Positions 7,518-16,547 of a stretch of 64,000 nucleotides of DNA are shown piece by piece. A program made the translations under genes and the position numbers. The notes below the pieces were generated by a model. The model was not told where the DNA came from. It saw only the letters and a list, made by a program, of their open reading frames with translations, and ran no database searches. How positions within the stretch are numbered: position 1 is the stretch's first letter; every line of letters starts with the position of its first letter. This DNA is from Phycisphaerae bacterium (GTDB lineage: Bacteria > Planctomycetota > Phycisphaerae > Sedimentisphaerales > Anaerohalosphaeraceae): positions 83,363-147,362 of the forward strand of contig JACZKQ010000108.1 of NCBI GenBank assembly GCA_014859965.1, in the 5' to 3' direction.

Positions 7518-8420
7518 ATGGCGCGAGCAAAACTGATCGAACGTATTCGCAGGGGGACTTTTGTTCTTGACGGCGCCATGGGTACGCAGTTGATGCTGGC
7601 CGGCGTCGACTCCAGCAAGGCCGATGATTACCAGAACGTCGGGTCGCCGGAGGTGGTGCGGACCATACATGCGAAATATTTCGAGGCCGGCTGTGACGCG
7701 GTTTTAACTAACACTTTCGGCGCTTCGGCGGTGGCGCTGGCTCGGCACGGCCTGGCCGACGAAGCGGGGCGGATAAATCTTGCCGGGGCAAAACTGGCCC
7801 GCGAGGCGGCGGGCGACGACCGCTACGTGCTTGGCGACATCGGGCCCTGCGGGGAGTTTCTGGAGCCGTTGGGGTCGCTCAAAGCCGACGCGTTGAAGGA
7901 CGCGATCAGCGAGCAGGCCGCTGCGCTGCTGGAGGGGGGAGTGGATGGCTTTATCGTCGAGACGATGACCGCCATCGAGGAAGCGGTTGTTGCCGTCGAG
8001 GCCGCTCGGTCGGCGGGCGATGTGCCGGTCTTTGTCAGCCTTGCCTTTGACCCTGCGCGCGACGGCTTTAAGACTATGATGGGCCTGTCCCCTGTGGATG
8101 CGGTGGCTCAGCTCATCACATTAGGGGTCGCGGGCATCGGGTTTAACTGCGGCACGCTGACGATGGACGGCTATATCGAACTGACGAAGGTCTTCGCCTG
8201 CCTGCTGGAAGACCGCGGCATTGCACTGATCGCCGAACCCAATGCCGGCCGGCCGCAACTTGTCGACGGCCGGGCGACCTACGCGCTGTCGCCCGAGGAA
8301 TTCGCCGATGCGGCTGAACGTATCTGCCAGGCCGGCGCCAACGTCCTGGGCGGCTGCTGCGGCACCAGCCCCGACCACATCGCGGCGCTGGTTAAACGCG
8401 TGCGTCTCGCAAAACCCTGA
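7518..8420 (+). CDS. Homocysteine S-methyltransferase domain protein (MetH N-terminal type)
   Basis: This 300-residue protein equals the first domain of cobalamin-dependent methionine synthase. It has GTFVLDGAMGTQLM at the start, ETMTAIEEA in the barrel and the three zinc-binding cysteines that hold homocysteine: one in GFNCGT and the pair in GGCCGTSPDH. It would transfer a methyl group to homocysteine. The folate, cobalamin-binding and reactivation domains of MetH are absent, so it either uses another methyl donor such as S-methylmethionine or works with separate corrinoid proteins. AGGAG precedes the ATG. Its last 29 bases overlap the convergent waaA gene. Confidence 0.85.
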   Translation: MARAKLIERIRRGTFVLDGAMGTQLMLAGVDSSKADDYQNVGSPEVVRTIHAKYFEAGCDAVLTNTFGASAVALARHGLADEAGRINLAGAKLAREAAGDDRYVLGDIGPCGEFLEPLGSLKADALKDAISEQAAALLEGGVDGFIVETMTAIEEAVVAVEAARSAGDVPVFVSLAFDPARDGFKTMMGLSPVDAVAQLITLGVAGIGFNCGTLTMDGYIELTKVFACLLEDRGIALIAEPNAGRPQLVDGRATYALSPEEFADAAERICQAGANVLGGCCGTSPDHIAALVKRVRLAKP

Positions 8421-9690
8421 CGACGGCGTCGACCGATTTCCGAGTGGCGCCTTGGTTTTGTTTGATGACGTTTTGTCCGGCGGCGGCGATTTGTCGGGCC
8501 TGGGCGGGGTCCGTGAGGCATTTCTGCATGGTCGTGAGCAGTTCTTCGGCATCTTTCACTTCGATTGCGCCGCCGGCGGAGAGCAGGGCGTCGACCGTCT
8601 GTTTGAAGTTGAACGTGTGCGGGCCGAAGATCGTGCATTTGCCCAGCGCAGCCGGCTCCATCATGTCCGAGCCGCCCATGGGGGTTAGCGTCCTGCCGAC
8701 GAAGACGACGGCGGCGAGCGAGTAGAACTTTCGCAGATCGCCCATGGTGTCGCCGAGAATAACCGCTGGTTTGCCTTGGGCGGCTTTGTTTTCGTTCTTC
8801 AGCGTGCTGTAGCGTACGGAATCGAAACCGGACTGGGCGATGAGGTTTGCCACTTCTTCGAAGCGTTCCGGTTTTCGCGGGACGATAGCCACACGCAGCG
8901 GGGCGCACCTCGCATCCTTCTTAAGCTCGGCGAAGATGCCGAGTATCGCCTTCTCCTCATCCGGGCCCGTGCCGCCCGCAACCCAGAGGGGTTCGTCGCC
9001 GAGGTTAAGCTGCGCCGCCAGTGCATCTGCGCCTTCGATGGTGTCGGCGACCTGGGCGGTATCGTATTTGAGTGAACTCGTGACGATGACCTTGTCCGGA
9101 TCGCAGCCCAATGCCCTGAAGCGTTCGGCGTATTCTTCGGTCTGGGCGAGGGCCAGCGAAAGCCTTGCAAACATGGGTTGCACGAGGGGTTTGATCTTCA
9201 GGTAGCGTGGGAAGCTCCTGTCGGAGATGCGGCCGTTGACGACAACCAGCGGGATGCCTTTCTCTGCGGCGATCTGTGCGAGGTTGGGCCATATCTCCAA
9301 TTCCATCAGCAGGCACGCGGCGGGATTAATGTTGCGGACGGCCTTCTGCATGACCGGCGAAAAGTCGAATGGGAAATAGAAGACACTGAGCTCTTCGCCG
9401 TAGAGCGCCTTGGCGCGGGCCATCCCCGTGTCGGTGGTGGCGCTCAGCACAACCTCGTAGTCAGGCAGTTCCGCCTGCAATTGGACGATGAGTGTCCGGG
9501 CGGCGTTGACCTCGCCTACGCTGACGGCGTGAATCCAGATACAGGGCTTGTCGGGACTGCGGCGCGAGATGTTTCCGAATCGCTCCTTCCAGCCCGAACG
9601 GTAGCGATTCTGCCGCAGGATGCGATAGATCATCTTGGGGCTGTAGATCGCGATCCCCAGCAGATACATTAAGTCAAAAGCAAAGCGCAT
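8392..9690 (-). CDS. waaA: 3-deoxy-D-manno-octulosonic acid transferase
   Basis: This 432-residue protein is a Kdo transferase (KdtA/WaaA, GT30), which moves Kdo from CMP-Kdo to the lipid IVA precursor at the inner face of the cytoplasmic membrane. The N-terminal membrane helix (about residues 3-22), the conserved WIHAVSVGEV and ATTDTGMARA motifs, LMELEIWPN and the C-terminal GGSDMMEPAALGK are all present. Length is normal for the family (about 420-430). It is a single-gene unit with its own promoter at 9718-9746. Its presence indicates a lipopolysaccharide-type outer membrane. Confidence 0.93.
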   Translation of the reverse strand: MRFAFDLMYLLGIAIYSPKMIYRILRQNRYRSGWKERFGNISRRSPDKPCIWIHAVSVGEVNAARTLIVQLQAELPDYEVVLSATTDTGMARAKALYGEELSVFYFPFDFSPVMQKAVRNINPAACLLMELEIWPNLAQIAAEKGIPLVVVNGRISDRSFPRYLKIKPLVQPMFARLSLALAQTEEYAERFRALGCDPDKVIVTSSLKYDTAQVADTIEGADALAAQLNLGDEPLWVAGGTGPDEEKAILGIFAELKKDARCAPLRVAIVPRKPERFEEVANLIAQSGFDSVRYSTLKNENKAAQGKPAVILGDTMGDLRKFYSLAAVVFVGRTLTPMGGSDMMEPAALGKCTIFGPHTFNFKQTVDALLSAGGAIEVKDAEELLTTMQKCLTDPAQARQIAAAGQNVIKQNQGATRKSVDAVVRVLRDARV

Positions 9691-9717
9691 GTTTGTTCCC
9701 GCAGCAATAAAACGGGC

Positions 9718-9746
9718 ATAATAGGAGCAAGGCCGCGTCCTGTCAA
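9718..9746 (-). promoter_or_regulatory. Sigma-70 promoter of waaA
   Basis: On the minus strand TTGACA (9746-9741) is followed after 17 bp by TATTAT (9723-9718). The expected start is near 9711, about 20 bases before the waaA ATG. Confidence 0.75.
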
Positions 9747-9791
9747 ATACTATTGCACGGCGGCCTGCCGTTTAAGCTGCATGAACAGCAC

Positions 9792-9820
9792 TTGCAAATG
9801 GGACCCGCAGGCGGTACAAT
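9792..9820 (+). promoter_or_regulatory. Promoter of the Gfo/Idh/MocA gene
   Basis: TTGCAA (9792-9797) is followed after 17 bp by TACAAT (9815-9820). The start would be near 9827, 61 bases before the ATG. It is divergent from the waaA promoter, with 45 bp between the two -35 boxes. Confidence 0.6.
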
Positions 9821-9887
9821 GAAGATACGTATTTATTGAAGGTGTCGCGGACGCCGCAAGTGCATTTTTCTGCTGAAGGAGGCTCTT

Positions 9888-11186
9888 ATGTCGATAGACC
9901 GCCGCAGTTTTGTCAAAGGAACCATCGCTTCGGGAATGTCGTTTATGGTTGCGCCGTCGCTGCTGCGGGCCAAAACGGGGCCGAAACACCGCACCGTGCT
10001 GATCGGCAGCGGGTGGTGGGGAATGAATATCGCCACCGTCGCTATTGAGTCGGGGCAGTGCGACCTGGTGGCCGTATGCGACGTCGACAAGGGCCACCTT
10101 GAGGGAGCGGCCGCCCGCGTCGAGAAACTGACCGGGCGGACCCCAAAAAAGTACAACGACTTCCGGGAGTGCCTGGCTCAGGAAAAAGCGGACATCGCCA
10201 TCGTCGCCACGCCGGACCACTGGCATCCGCTGTGTACGATTGCCGCGGTTCAGGCGGGGGCCCACGTATACGTGGAGAAGCCCATTGGCCATACGGTTTA
10301 CGAAGGCACGGCGATGGTCAAGGCCGCCCGGCAGAACAATCGCGTGGTGCAGGTGGGCACGCACCGCCGCGTGTCGCCTCACAACATGTCCGGGATGAAA
10401 TTTCTCAAAGACGGCAAGGCGGGCGATATCGGCATGGTCCGGTGCTTCGTGCATTACGGCGGCGGGGCGGGCGAGCCCACGCCGGATTCGGAAGTGCCTG
10501 CGGGACTGGACTGGGATATGTGGTGCGGGCCGGCGCCGCTTCGGCCGTTCAACAAGCGGATGCATCCGAAGGGCTTTCGGCGGTTTATGGATTACGCCAA
10601 CGGCCAGTTGGGTGACTGGGGCATTCACTGGCTGGACCAGGTGCTCTGGTGGACCGAAGAAAAGTATCCAAAAACCGTCAGTTCGACCGCCGCGCGGCAT
10701 ATTCTGCGAGACAACAGCGATTGCCCGGACACGCAGGTCGTCCAGTACGAGTTCGAGTCGTTTACCTGTACGTGGGAGCATCGCCTGTACGCCGCCAACA
10801 GCGCCGAAAAGCACAACATCGGGGCGTACTTCTACGGCACCAAGGGCACGTTCCACATGGGGTGGCAGGATGGTTGGACGTTCTACCCGGCGAACAGCCG
10901 CGATCCGATCATCCATGAAAACCCGCAGCTCAACAAGCCGGACGATCAGAATATTCGTGAACTCTGGGCGGACTTCCTTGGGTGTATCGAGACAGGCAAG
11001 CGTCCGGTCTGCGACATCGAGATCGGCCACCGCTCGACGAATCTGGCGCTTCTGGGCATGCTGTCGCACAAGGCGGGACGAAGCATCAAATGGGACGGCC
11101 AGAAGGAAATCATCGTCGGCGACGCTGAGGCGAGCAAGCTCCTCAAACGCGAATACCGCAAGCCGTGGGTCTATCCTGAATCTTAA
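9888..11186 (+). CDS. Gfo/Idh/MocA-family oxidoreductase with Tat signal
   Basis: The 432-residue protein has a twin-arginine leader (DRRSFVKGT followed by a hydrophobic stretch). A Rossmann domain follows (TVLIGSGWWGMNIA, then VAVCDVD, then the EKP motif in VYVEKPIGHT) and then the Gfo/Idh/MocA C-terminal sheet domain. EKP carries the conserved lysine, and a histidine in the DWGIHWLDQ helix is a candidate catalytic residue. It probably acts outside the cytoplasm on a sugar or cyclitol with tightly bound NAD(P). Such Tat-exported members are abundant in planctomycetes. AAGGAGG precedes the start. The substrate is unknown. Confidence 0.85.
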   Translation: MSIDRRSFVKGTIASGMSFMVAPSLLRAKTGPKHRTVLIGSGWWGMNIATVAIESGQCDLVAVCDVDKGHLEGAAARVEKLTGRTPKKYNDFRECLAQEKADIAIVATPDHWHPLCTIAAVQAGAHVYVEKPIGHTVYEGTAMVKAARQNNRVVQVGTHRRVSPHNMSGMKFLKDGKAGDIGMVRCFVHYGGGAGEPTPDSEVPAGLDWDMWCGPAPLRPFNKRMHPKGFRRFMDYANGQLGDWGIHWLDQVLWWTEEKYPKTVSSTAARHILRDNSDCPDTQVVQYEFESFTCTWEHRLYAANSAEKHNIGAYFYGTKGTFHMGWQDGWTFYPANSRDPIIHENPQLNKPDDQNIRELWADFLGCIETGKRPVCDIEIGHRSTNLALLGMLSHKAGRSIKWDGQKEIIVGDAEASKLLKREYRKPWVYPES

Positions 11187-11253
11187 TCTGTAATAGCGGC
11201 AACTGGTTTGTGCATACTATATTATGCCCGCGGGGCAGAAGGGAGAAGATGCA

Positions 11254-11880
11254 ATGAAACCGGGAAAAGCTGTGATTCTTGTAATGATCGTCTGTGCCGT
11301 GGGACTTGCTCAAGGGGATTTGATTGTGGTCGGGGTGGAGGGCGTTGTGCAACGCAGCAATCTCGCCGGTGTTTCGGTGGGGAGCACCATGACCGGTTAC
11401 TGTGTGTATGATACGACCAAACCTGATACCATGCCGGAAAGCTATCTGGGCAAGTACGAGTTAGACGAGTTGGTCATGACGATTGGAGAGTACCGCTTCG
11501 AGCATTGGTCGCAAATGGGAGCGGAGCCGGCCTGGTTCAGCGTTTGGACGACTGATGTAACATACCTCGCCCAAACGAATACCGGGCTCATGCTGCGCAA
11601 CGACGATACAGTGGGTCCGCCGACGCTATGGGTAAAACTGATAGATGTATGCAATGCGCACACCAGCGGCCCCGACGCATTTCCTTCCAGTTTCCCCGAC
11701 AATATAGGCTTTTTTTCCTGGCGCAACGAATGGCAGGTTTACAATGGTATGAATCACCTTGTCTCCGGAAAACTTACGGCGATCAGCATTATACCCGAAC
11801 CGGCCAGTGTGTGTTTACTGCTTGTCGGGGCGATCTGTCTTCGCAAGCGCGTCAGTCGGAATCAGCAGGGCGTCGGGTGA
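11254..11880 (+). CDS. PEP-CTERM sorting-domain protein
   Basis: The 208-residue exported protein has an N-terminal signal peptide (KAVILVMIVCAVGLAQG). At about residue 180 it has a PEP-CTERM tail: the IPEPAS motif, a hydrophobic stretch (VCLLLVGAICL) and a basic end (RKR). Proteins of this class are cleaved and anchored by an exosortase. The mature domain is beta-rich and matches no family I recognise. ATG at 11254 with GGGAGAA upstream is preferred over ATG 11224, which would put a charged extension before the signal peptide. Its last 66 bases overlap the convergent DUF4838 gene. No exosortase gene is in the window. Confidence 0.85.
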   Translation: MKPGKAVILVMIVCAVGLAQGDLIVVGVEGVVQRSNLAGVSVGSTMTGYCVYDTTKPDTMPESYLGKYELDELVMTIGEYRFEHWSQMGAEPAWFSVWTTDVTYLAQTNTGLMLRNDDTVGPPTLWVKLIDVCNAHTSGPDAFPSSFPDNIGFFSWRNEWQVYNGMNHLVSGKLTAISIIPEPASVCLLLVGAICLRKRVSRNQQGVG

Positions 11881-14304
11881 GGCCGCGAGATAGTTTGGGA
11901 TGTTGAAGAACCAGAGGTGGCCCAGGGCCAGTTTCCTGATGGACCAGGCCTTGGCGTCGGCGCCGGGGGGCACGTCGATAGTGATGAAACGGCCGCTGGT
12001 CTCGGTTTGGTGCAGAAGAACACCATCGGGTCCGTAGACCTCGTGCGGTCCGCCTTTCCAGTAGTAGTGAATTTGCTGCGTGCCCGCAGGCACGTAGAAA
12101 TACATTGGCTGCATGTGGCCCATGTGGGAGGGCGAGGAGGCCCGTTGCAGGGCGAGGCAGACGGGCGCGCCGGCGGATGCACGAATTCCCCACCCGGCGG
12201 CCTGGTCGTCGACTTCCAGCCAGTAGATTCCCGGACGGGGGACGTTTAGCGTCAGCGGAAGTTCGTTGCCGTCCTGCGGAAGGCGCCCTTTGTGAAGTTC
12301 GTTGCCCTGTGCGTCGGTGAGGACAAAGCCAGCGTCCGGGCGGTCGCGGTACCAGGCGATCAGGCCGGTCGTGATGACGCAATTGAGCGGTTCGCCGTCC
12401 GTGCTGCAGAATGCGTAGCGGGCCTTGCCCTGGTACTTCTGCGAGGAGGCGACGGGTGAGGGCGAAACGAGGCCGGCGCGGACGAGGTCTCTGGAGAAGG
12501 TGCGTTCCTCGACGGTCTGCGGCTGGAAGCGGAGCATGTCCTGCCGAAAGGCCGCGTCGGTCTCTTCGTGCGTGCAGGGTGTGTCGATTTTCCACGGGTT
12601 GCTCGGCTCTCTGAAACTCCACGTTGGTTCGTCGAATTCCGCAGCGGCCTTGGGCGTCCAGTCGTAGAGCATCGCGGCCCAGTGATTCATGTAGCTGTAG
12701 CGGGTGCGGTATACGTGGGTGAAGATTTGCAGGGCGAGCGTGCGTTTGGCGTCCATGTCGCCGGCGCGGTCGTATTCCCAGCGGAGGCGCACGTAATGTT
12801 GGTACTGCTTGAGGTGATCGAGTCGGGCCTGGATGTCGGGGCGGTTGGCGGCGAGCCGCGAGGCTTCATCCAAGTCGCGCAACGACAGCGCCAGCAGGTG
12901 CTCACTGATGAGCGGCCCATTGCCTTTGTCCAGTCTTTCGTAATACCGCTGCACCGCGCCGGCGGCCGGGCCGAAGGCCTTCTCATAGAAGTCGGCAAGC
13001 AGGGCGTCTGTGTCGGCCTCCGGGTTCCACATCAGCTTGTTGGCAAGATAGTAGCCCAGGCCGTGCGGGCCCCAGTTGTTGCCGCTTTCGCAGTCGATGC
13101 TTGTTGCGCCCACCTCGGCGTAGCGGCGGATGCGTTGTTGGATATGCTTGAGGTTGGCTCCGTTGCCGCCGGGCGGCATGTCGAAATCCCACAGCCAGAC
13201 GGACAGGTACTCGTAGAAGCCCGTGTTAGAACAGAAGGCCGGCCACAGTTCCATCAGTTCGTCGAAGGTGTAGCGGCCGCGGATGAAGCCGGCTGTCGAC
13301 TGGACATAGACGTTGGGTTCGAGCTTAAACGACGGCGGTTCGCAATGATCGTTGTAGGCCAGCATGCCGATCATCTTGCCGGGGAAGTCCTTGGCCACGT
13401 GGCGGGCGACCTCGTTGGCCAGGCCGAACGCCCGGTCCGAGATGCTGCCCATGCTCGCGCAATCGGCGCATTGACAATGATCGCTGCCGTCCGAGGTCTC
13501 CATGGAAACCATATCGAGCGTGGGGTTCTTCTTAAATTGATTCAGCGCCCAGGCGGCTGCGATTGTGCGGACCGCGGCGTTGCTGACGCACAATTGGGGG
13601 CCGCGGCGCTGCCCATCGACGAGGGCCAGGTACTCCGGGTGTACGTCGAATACGGCCTTGTTGTCCGCGATGATCGATTGCCATGCGTGCCCGCAACGGA
13701 TTTGGCGGGATGATGCCATGCGATTGTGACGGGCCCAAACTTCATAGTCCGACTGGCAGCGTTTCTCTTGTCGGTTGAAGAAGCCGTAGCCCCACCATAT
13801 GCGCCGCGAGAGGATCGCCGGCCGGTCCGTCTCGTTCAGGTCGACGACAAGCATGGGCCTCGACGGGATGATTTCCCACTCTTTGGCGGGGAAGAACCAG
13901 CGGCAGCCGATATGTTCGAGCAGGCGGAACGCGGCGTGCGAAACGGCCAGGTCGGTCGCGCCGATCAGCCGGATTCGGTCTGCGTCGGTTCGGATTGCGT
14001 ACGCTTCGCGGCCATCGCAGGTATTGCGGATCTGCAGCGCTTCGTTGAGGGAAGGATCGGGAAAATCCGCAAGTGTTCCCAGAACAAGGCCGTGAGCGCC
14101 ACTGCCGGTTCGGATGGGGAACTCGGCCCCAGTTATCCGTCGGAGATACTCAGCCAACTCATCAGCGACACCGCGAACTGTATCGCCGGCCCGTTCGGCG
14201 ACGATGATCGGCATCGCGGCCTTGCCGTCGGCGGCCAGCGTGAATGCTGCGGTGGAGGGGGACAGCAACAGCACGGCAAGAAGGGCAGTTGGTACGGTCT
14301 TCAT
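11815..14304 (-). CDS. DUF4838-domain exported protein, alpha-glucuronidase-like
   Basis: The 829-residue protein begins with a signal peptide (KTVPTALLAVLLLSPSTAAF). Next is an N-terminal domain like the one preceding GH67-type barrels (VADELAEYLRRITGAEFPIR), and then a DUF4838 region with CQCADCASMG. The C-terminal part is beta-rich (about residues 620-800) and may bind carbohydrate. DUF4838 proteins are found with polysaccharide-degradation genes, but their activity is not firmly established. The gene starts one base after the stop of the GntP permease on the same strand, so the two form an operon, which suggests action on an acidic sugar or its polymer. Confidence 0.8.
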   Translation of the reverse strand: MKTVPTALLAVLLLSPSTAAFTLAADGKAAMPIIVAERAGDTVRGVADELAEYLRRITGAEFPIRTGSGAHGLVLGTLADFPDPSLNEALQIRNTCDGREAYAIRTDADRIRLIGATDLAVSHAAFRLLEHIGCRWFFPAKEWEIIPSRPMLVVDLNETDRPAILSRRIWWGYGFFNRQEKRCQSDYEVWARHNRMASSRQIRCGHAWQSIIADNKAVFDVHPEYLALVDGQRRGPQLCVSNAAVRTIAAAWALNQFKKNPTLDMVSMETSDGSDHCQCADCASMGSISDRAFGLANEVARHVAKDFPGKMIGMLAYNDHCEPPSFKLEPNVYVQSTAGFIRGRYTFDELMELWPAFCSNTGFYEYLSVWLWDFDMPPGGNGANLKHIQQRIRRYAEVGATSIDCESGNNWGPHGLGYYLANKLMWNPEADTDALLADFYEKAFGPAAGAVQRYYERLDKGNGPLISEHLLALSLRDLDEASRLAANRPDIQARLDHLKQYQHYVRLRWEYDRAGDMDAKRTLALQIFTHVYRTRYSYMNHWAAMLYDWTPKAAAEFDEPTWSFREPSNPWKIDTPCTHEETDAAFRQDMLRFQPQTVEERTFSRDLVRAGLVSPSPVASSQKYQGKARYAFCSTDGEPLNCVITTGLIAWYRDRPDAGFVLTDAQGNELHKGRLPQDGNELPLTLNVPRPGIYWLEVDDQAAGWGIRASAGAPVCLALQRASSPSHMGHMQPMYFYVPAGTQQIHYYWKGGPHEVYGPDGVLLHQTETSGRFITIDVPPGADAKAWSIRKLALGHLWFFNIPNYLAASPDALLIPTDALAKTDRPDKQ

Positions 14305-14305
14305 A

Positions 14306-15709
14306 TTACACCAAGGGCAGCACTGTGGCGAAGAGGACCGTCACGAAAAGGCCGATGACGCCGATGAGGCTGACGGTGACGGTCCAGGTTTTCAGGGTCT
14401 CGACTTCGGTAAGGCCGCCCATCTTGGCGAAGATCCAGAAGCCGCTGTCATTCATCCAGTTGCCGCACTGGGCCCCGAAGCCGATCACCGCCGCCAGATA
14501 GACGGGGTGGAAGCCGATGGGCATATGCGTACCGTCGGGGTTGAGGATCAGCGAGGCCATCATAGCCGAGGTCGTCAGCATTGAGACCGTGCTGGAGCCC
14601 TGGGCGAATTTCAGCAGGCACGCCACTGCGAATCCCATGAAGAGGAGTTTGAGGCCTGCGATATGGGTGGCGTTTTCGCCGACGAACAGGTTTTGAATGG
14701 CCGGGCCGATCTGGGCCTCTTTGAGCATCGCGCCGAACGCGCCGCCCGCTGCGGTAATGAGAATAATCACGCCGCCGCTCATCAGCGACGACTCGACGAT
14801 CTGGGCCAGTTGCGTCCGGGTGGGTTTTCGCTGGCGATAGAGTACCGTTAAGGCGATCGCCGCGGAGATGAGCATAGCCAGATTGGCGTTGCCCGCCACG
14901 GCGGTGACCTTCGCGGCCAGAATCACGCCTTGCCCGGCGTCCTCGGATTTGGCCATCGCCGTGAAGATTGTGTTTGCCGAGATCAGGATAACAGGCAGAA
15001 TGATGGGAAGCAGCGATACGAACAGGCCCGGCAGCCGGTCTTCGGGGAGCGGCTCCGGTTCGGGCGCACTGCCCTCGATGGGACGCATTGGGATATCGAT
15101 TCTTGTCGTCAGCCATTTAATGAAGAACATGATCAACACGGCGGTGGGGATCGCCACCGCCAGACCCATCATCATCATCATGCCGATGTCGACCTTCAAT
15201 TCCGAGGCGATGTACAATGGGCCGGGGGTGGGAGGCACCAGTGAATGGGTAATTGAGCCGCCGGCGCCCATGGCGAGGATCAGCAGCAGGTAATTGCGGC
15301 CGGTCTTTCGGTGCATCGAGCGGGCCAGCGGCAGCAGCAGGTAGAAGACCGTGTCGAAAAACACCGGAATCGACAGCACGAAGCCGCTGGACATCAGCGA
15401 AACGGGGGCGCGTTTCTCGCCAAGCAGGTTCATGAACATCCGCACCACGCGGTCGGCGGCGCCGGAGTCGATGAGGCACTTGCCGATGATGGCCGCCATG
15501 GCGATCACGATGCCGATCTTGCCGGCGGTGACGCCGAACTCCACGGCGACCCGGTTGATCTTGTCGGACCATTCGCCGGGTGCCAGAAGGCTGACGACGA
15601 TAGCGGCGGTGATCAGTGCCACAAAAGCGTTGATCCGCAGCACGATGATCATGCCGATGACCGTGGCGACGGCGATACCGAGGATGATGAGCGGGTGCAG
15701 GTCAAACAA
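14306..15709 (-). CDS. GntP-family gluconate/organic acid permease
   Basis: This 467-residue membrane protein of about 12-14 helices belongs to the GntP family of H+-coupled symporters for gluconate and related sugar acids. Family hallmarks include an N-terminal helix pair (LIILGIAVATVIGMIIVL), the motif GAGGSITHSLVPPTPGPLYI and the C-terminal GAQCGNWMNDSGFW. Length is typical (about 440-450). The start is a TTG with AGGAGG eight bases upstream. It heads the operon with the DUF4838 protein. The natural substrate is likely a sugar acid released from uronic-acid-containing polymers, which is inference from the partner gene. Confidence 0.9.
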   Translation of the reverse strand: MFDLHPLIILGIAVATVIGMIIVLRINAFVALITAAIVVSLLAPGEWSDKINRVAVEFGVTAGKIGIVIAMAAIIGKCLIDSGAADRVVRMFMNLLGEKRAPVSLMSSGFVLSIPVFFDTVFYLLLPLARSMHRKTGRNYLLLILAMGAGGSITHSLVPPTPGPLYIASELKVDIGMMMMMGLAVAIPTAVLIMFFIKWLTTRIDIPMRPIEGSAPEPEPLPEDRLPGLFVSLLPIILPVILISANTIFTAMAKSEDAGQGVILAAKVTAVAGNANLAMLISAAIALTVLYRQRKPTRTQLAQIVESSLMSGGVIILITAAGGAFGAMLKEAQIGPAIQNLFVGENATHIAGLKLLFMGFAVACLLKFAQGSSTVSMLTTSAMMASLILNPDGTHMPIGFHPVYLAAVIGFGAQCGNWMNDSGFWIFAKMGGLTEVETLKTWTVTVSLIGVIGLFVTVLFATVLPLV

Positions 15710-15759
15710 CAGACAATCCTCCTGATCGATTGCTCTAATCTATTCAGCCAATATACAGA

Positions 15760-15788
15760 ATGATACCCGCAGAGGCAGGCAATGACAA
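15760..15788 (-). promoter_or_regulatory. Promoter of the GntP-DUF4838 operon
   Basis: On the minus strand TTGTCA (15788-15783) and TATCAT (15765-15760) are separated by 17 bp. The start would be near 15753, about 45 bases before the TTG start codon. Confidence 0.65.
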
Positions 15789-15803
15789 GCATTTTCGCGT
15801 GCT

Positions 15804-16544
15804 TCAGTGATTTGGCGACCGGTCTCGGAAGGCGGCGGGGGTCTCCAGGCCATGCGCCCGCATCAGCTCCGCGTCGCTCATGACTAAGGCCGCGGGTCCG
15901 TCGGCGATGACTCGGCCTCCGTCGATAAGGATAGCCCGACTGCACAGCGCAGCCGCAAACTCCATGCTGCACGTCGCAATGATGAATGTCTGCTCAAGCG
16001 ACGCGAGCAGGGCGATGAGATTATTTCGGCTTCGCGGATCGAGGCTGGTGTCGGGCTCGTCCATGGTGATGATTTTTGGGCTCATGGAAAGGATCGTCGC
16101 TACGGCGGCGGCGCGTTTCTGGCCCGCCGAAAGGTGATGCGGCGGACGATCTTCCATCCCGGCAAGACCCACGGTCGCGATGGCCCGCATGCTTCGGGCG
16201 ACAACCTCTTGGCGACTCAGGCCCATGTTCATCGGCCCAAATGCCACATCCTCGAAAAGCGTCGGCATGAACAACTGCTCGTCGGGGTTCTGAAGCACCG
16301 ACCCGATAACGGAACGGACTTCTTTAGCGTTCTTGCGGGTTGCCTCGATGCCGTCGATGAGGATCGTGCCCGAGCCTTGGATAAACACGCTCATAGCCAG
16401 AAGCAGCGTTGACTTGCCCGCCCCGTTGGGACCAATGAGCGCGACCTTTTCGCCATGCTCGATCGACAGCGTGATATCCGTCAGCACCGCACCCGTGTCG
16501 GTATAGCCGAATGTAAAACCCCTTACCTCCACCGCCTGCGCCAT
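15804..16544 (-). CDS. cbiO: Cobalt/nickel ECF transporter ATPase (CbiO-like) with altered H-loop
   Basis: The 246-residue ABC ATPase shows Walker A GPNGAGKST, the Q-loop VLQNPDEQLF typical of energy-coupling-factor ATPases, signature HHLSAGQKRAA and Walker B KIITMDEPD. At the switch region, where the family has ATHD, this protein reads ATCSMEF, so the histidine is replaced by cysteine and the following Asp by serine. The gene follows CbiQ by three bases and shares an operon with CbiM, so it should power metal uptake, if it still hydrolyses ATP efficiently. It could also pair with another ATPase. Length is slightly short for CbiO (about 270). Confidence 0.88.
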   Translation of the reverse strand: MAQAVEVRGFTFGYTDTGAVLTDITLSIEHGEKVALIGPNGAGKSTLLLAMSVFIQGSGTILIDGIEATRKNAKEVRSVIGSVLQNPDEQLFMPTLFEDVAFGPMNMGLSRQEVVARSMRAIATVGLAGMEDRPPHHLSAGQKRAAAVATILSMSPKIITMDEPDTSLDPRSRNNLIALLASLEQTFIIATCSMEFAAALCSRAILIDGGRVIADGPAALVMSDAELMRAHGLETPAAFRDRSPNH

Positions 16545-16547
16545 CGA

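Noticed and set aside
9750..11069. 439-codon minus-strand frame across the oxidoreductase gene
   Set aside because: Shadow of the Gfo/Idh/MocA gene; low-complexity translation with no recognisable motif.
12568..13713. 381-codon plus-strand frame inside the DUF4838 gene
   Set aside because: Antisense to a gene with signal peptide and domain; the translation lacks any family pattern.
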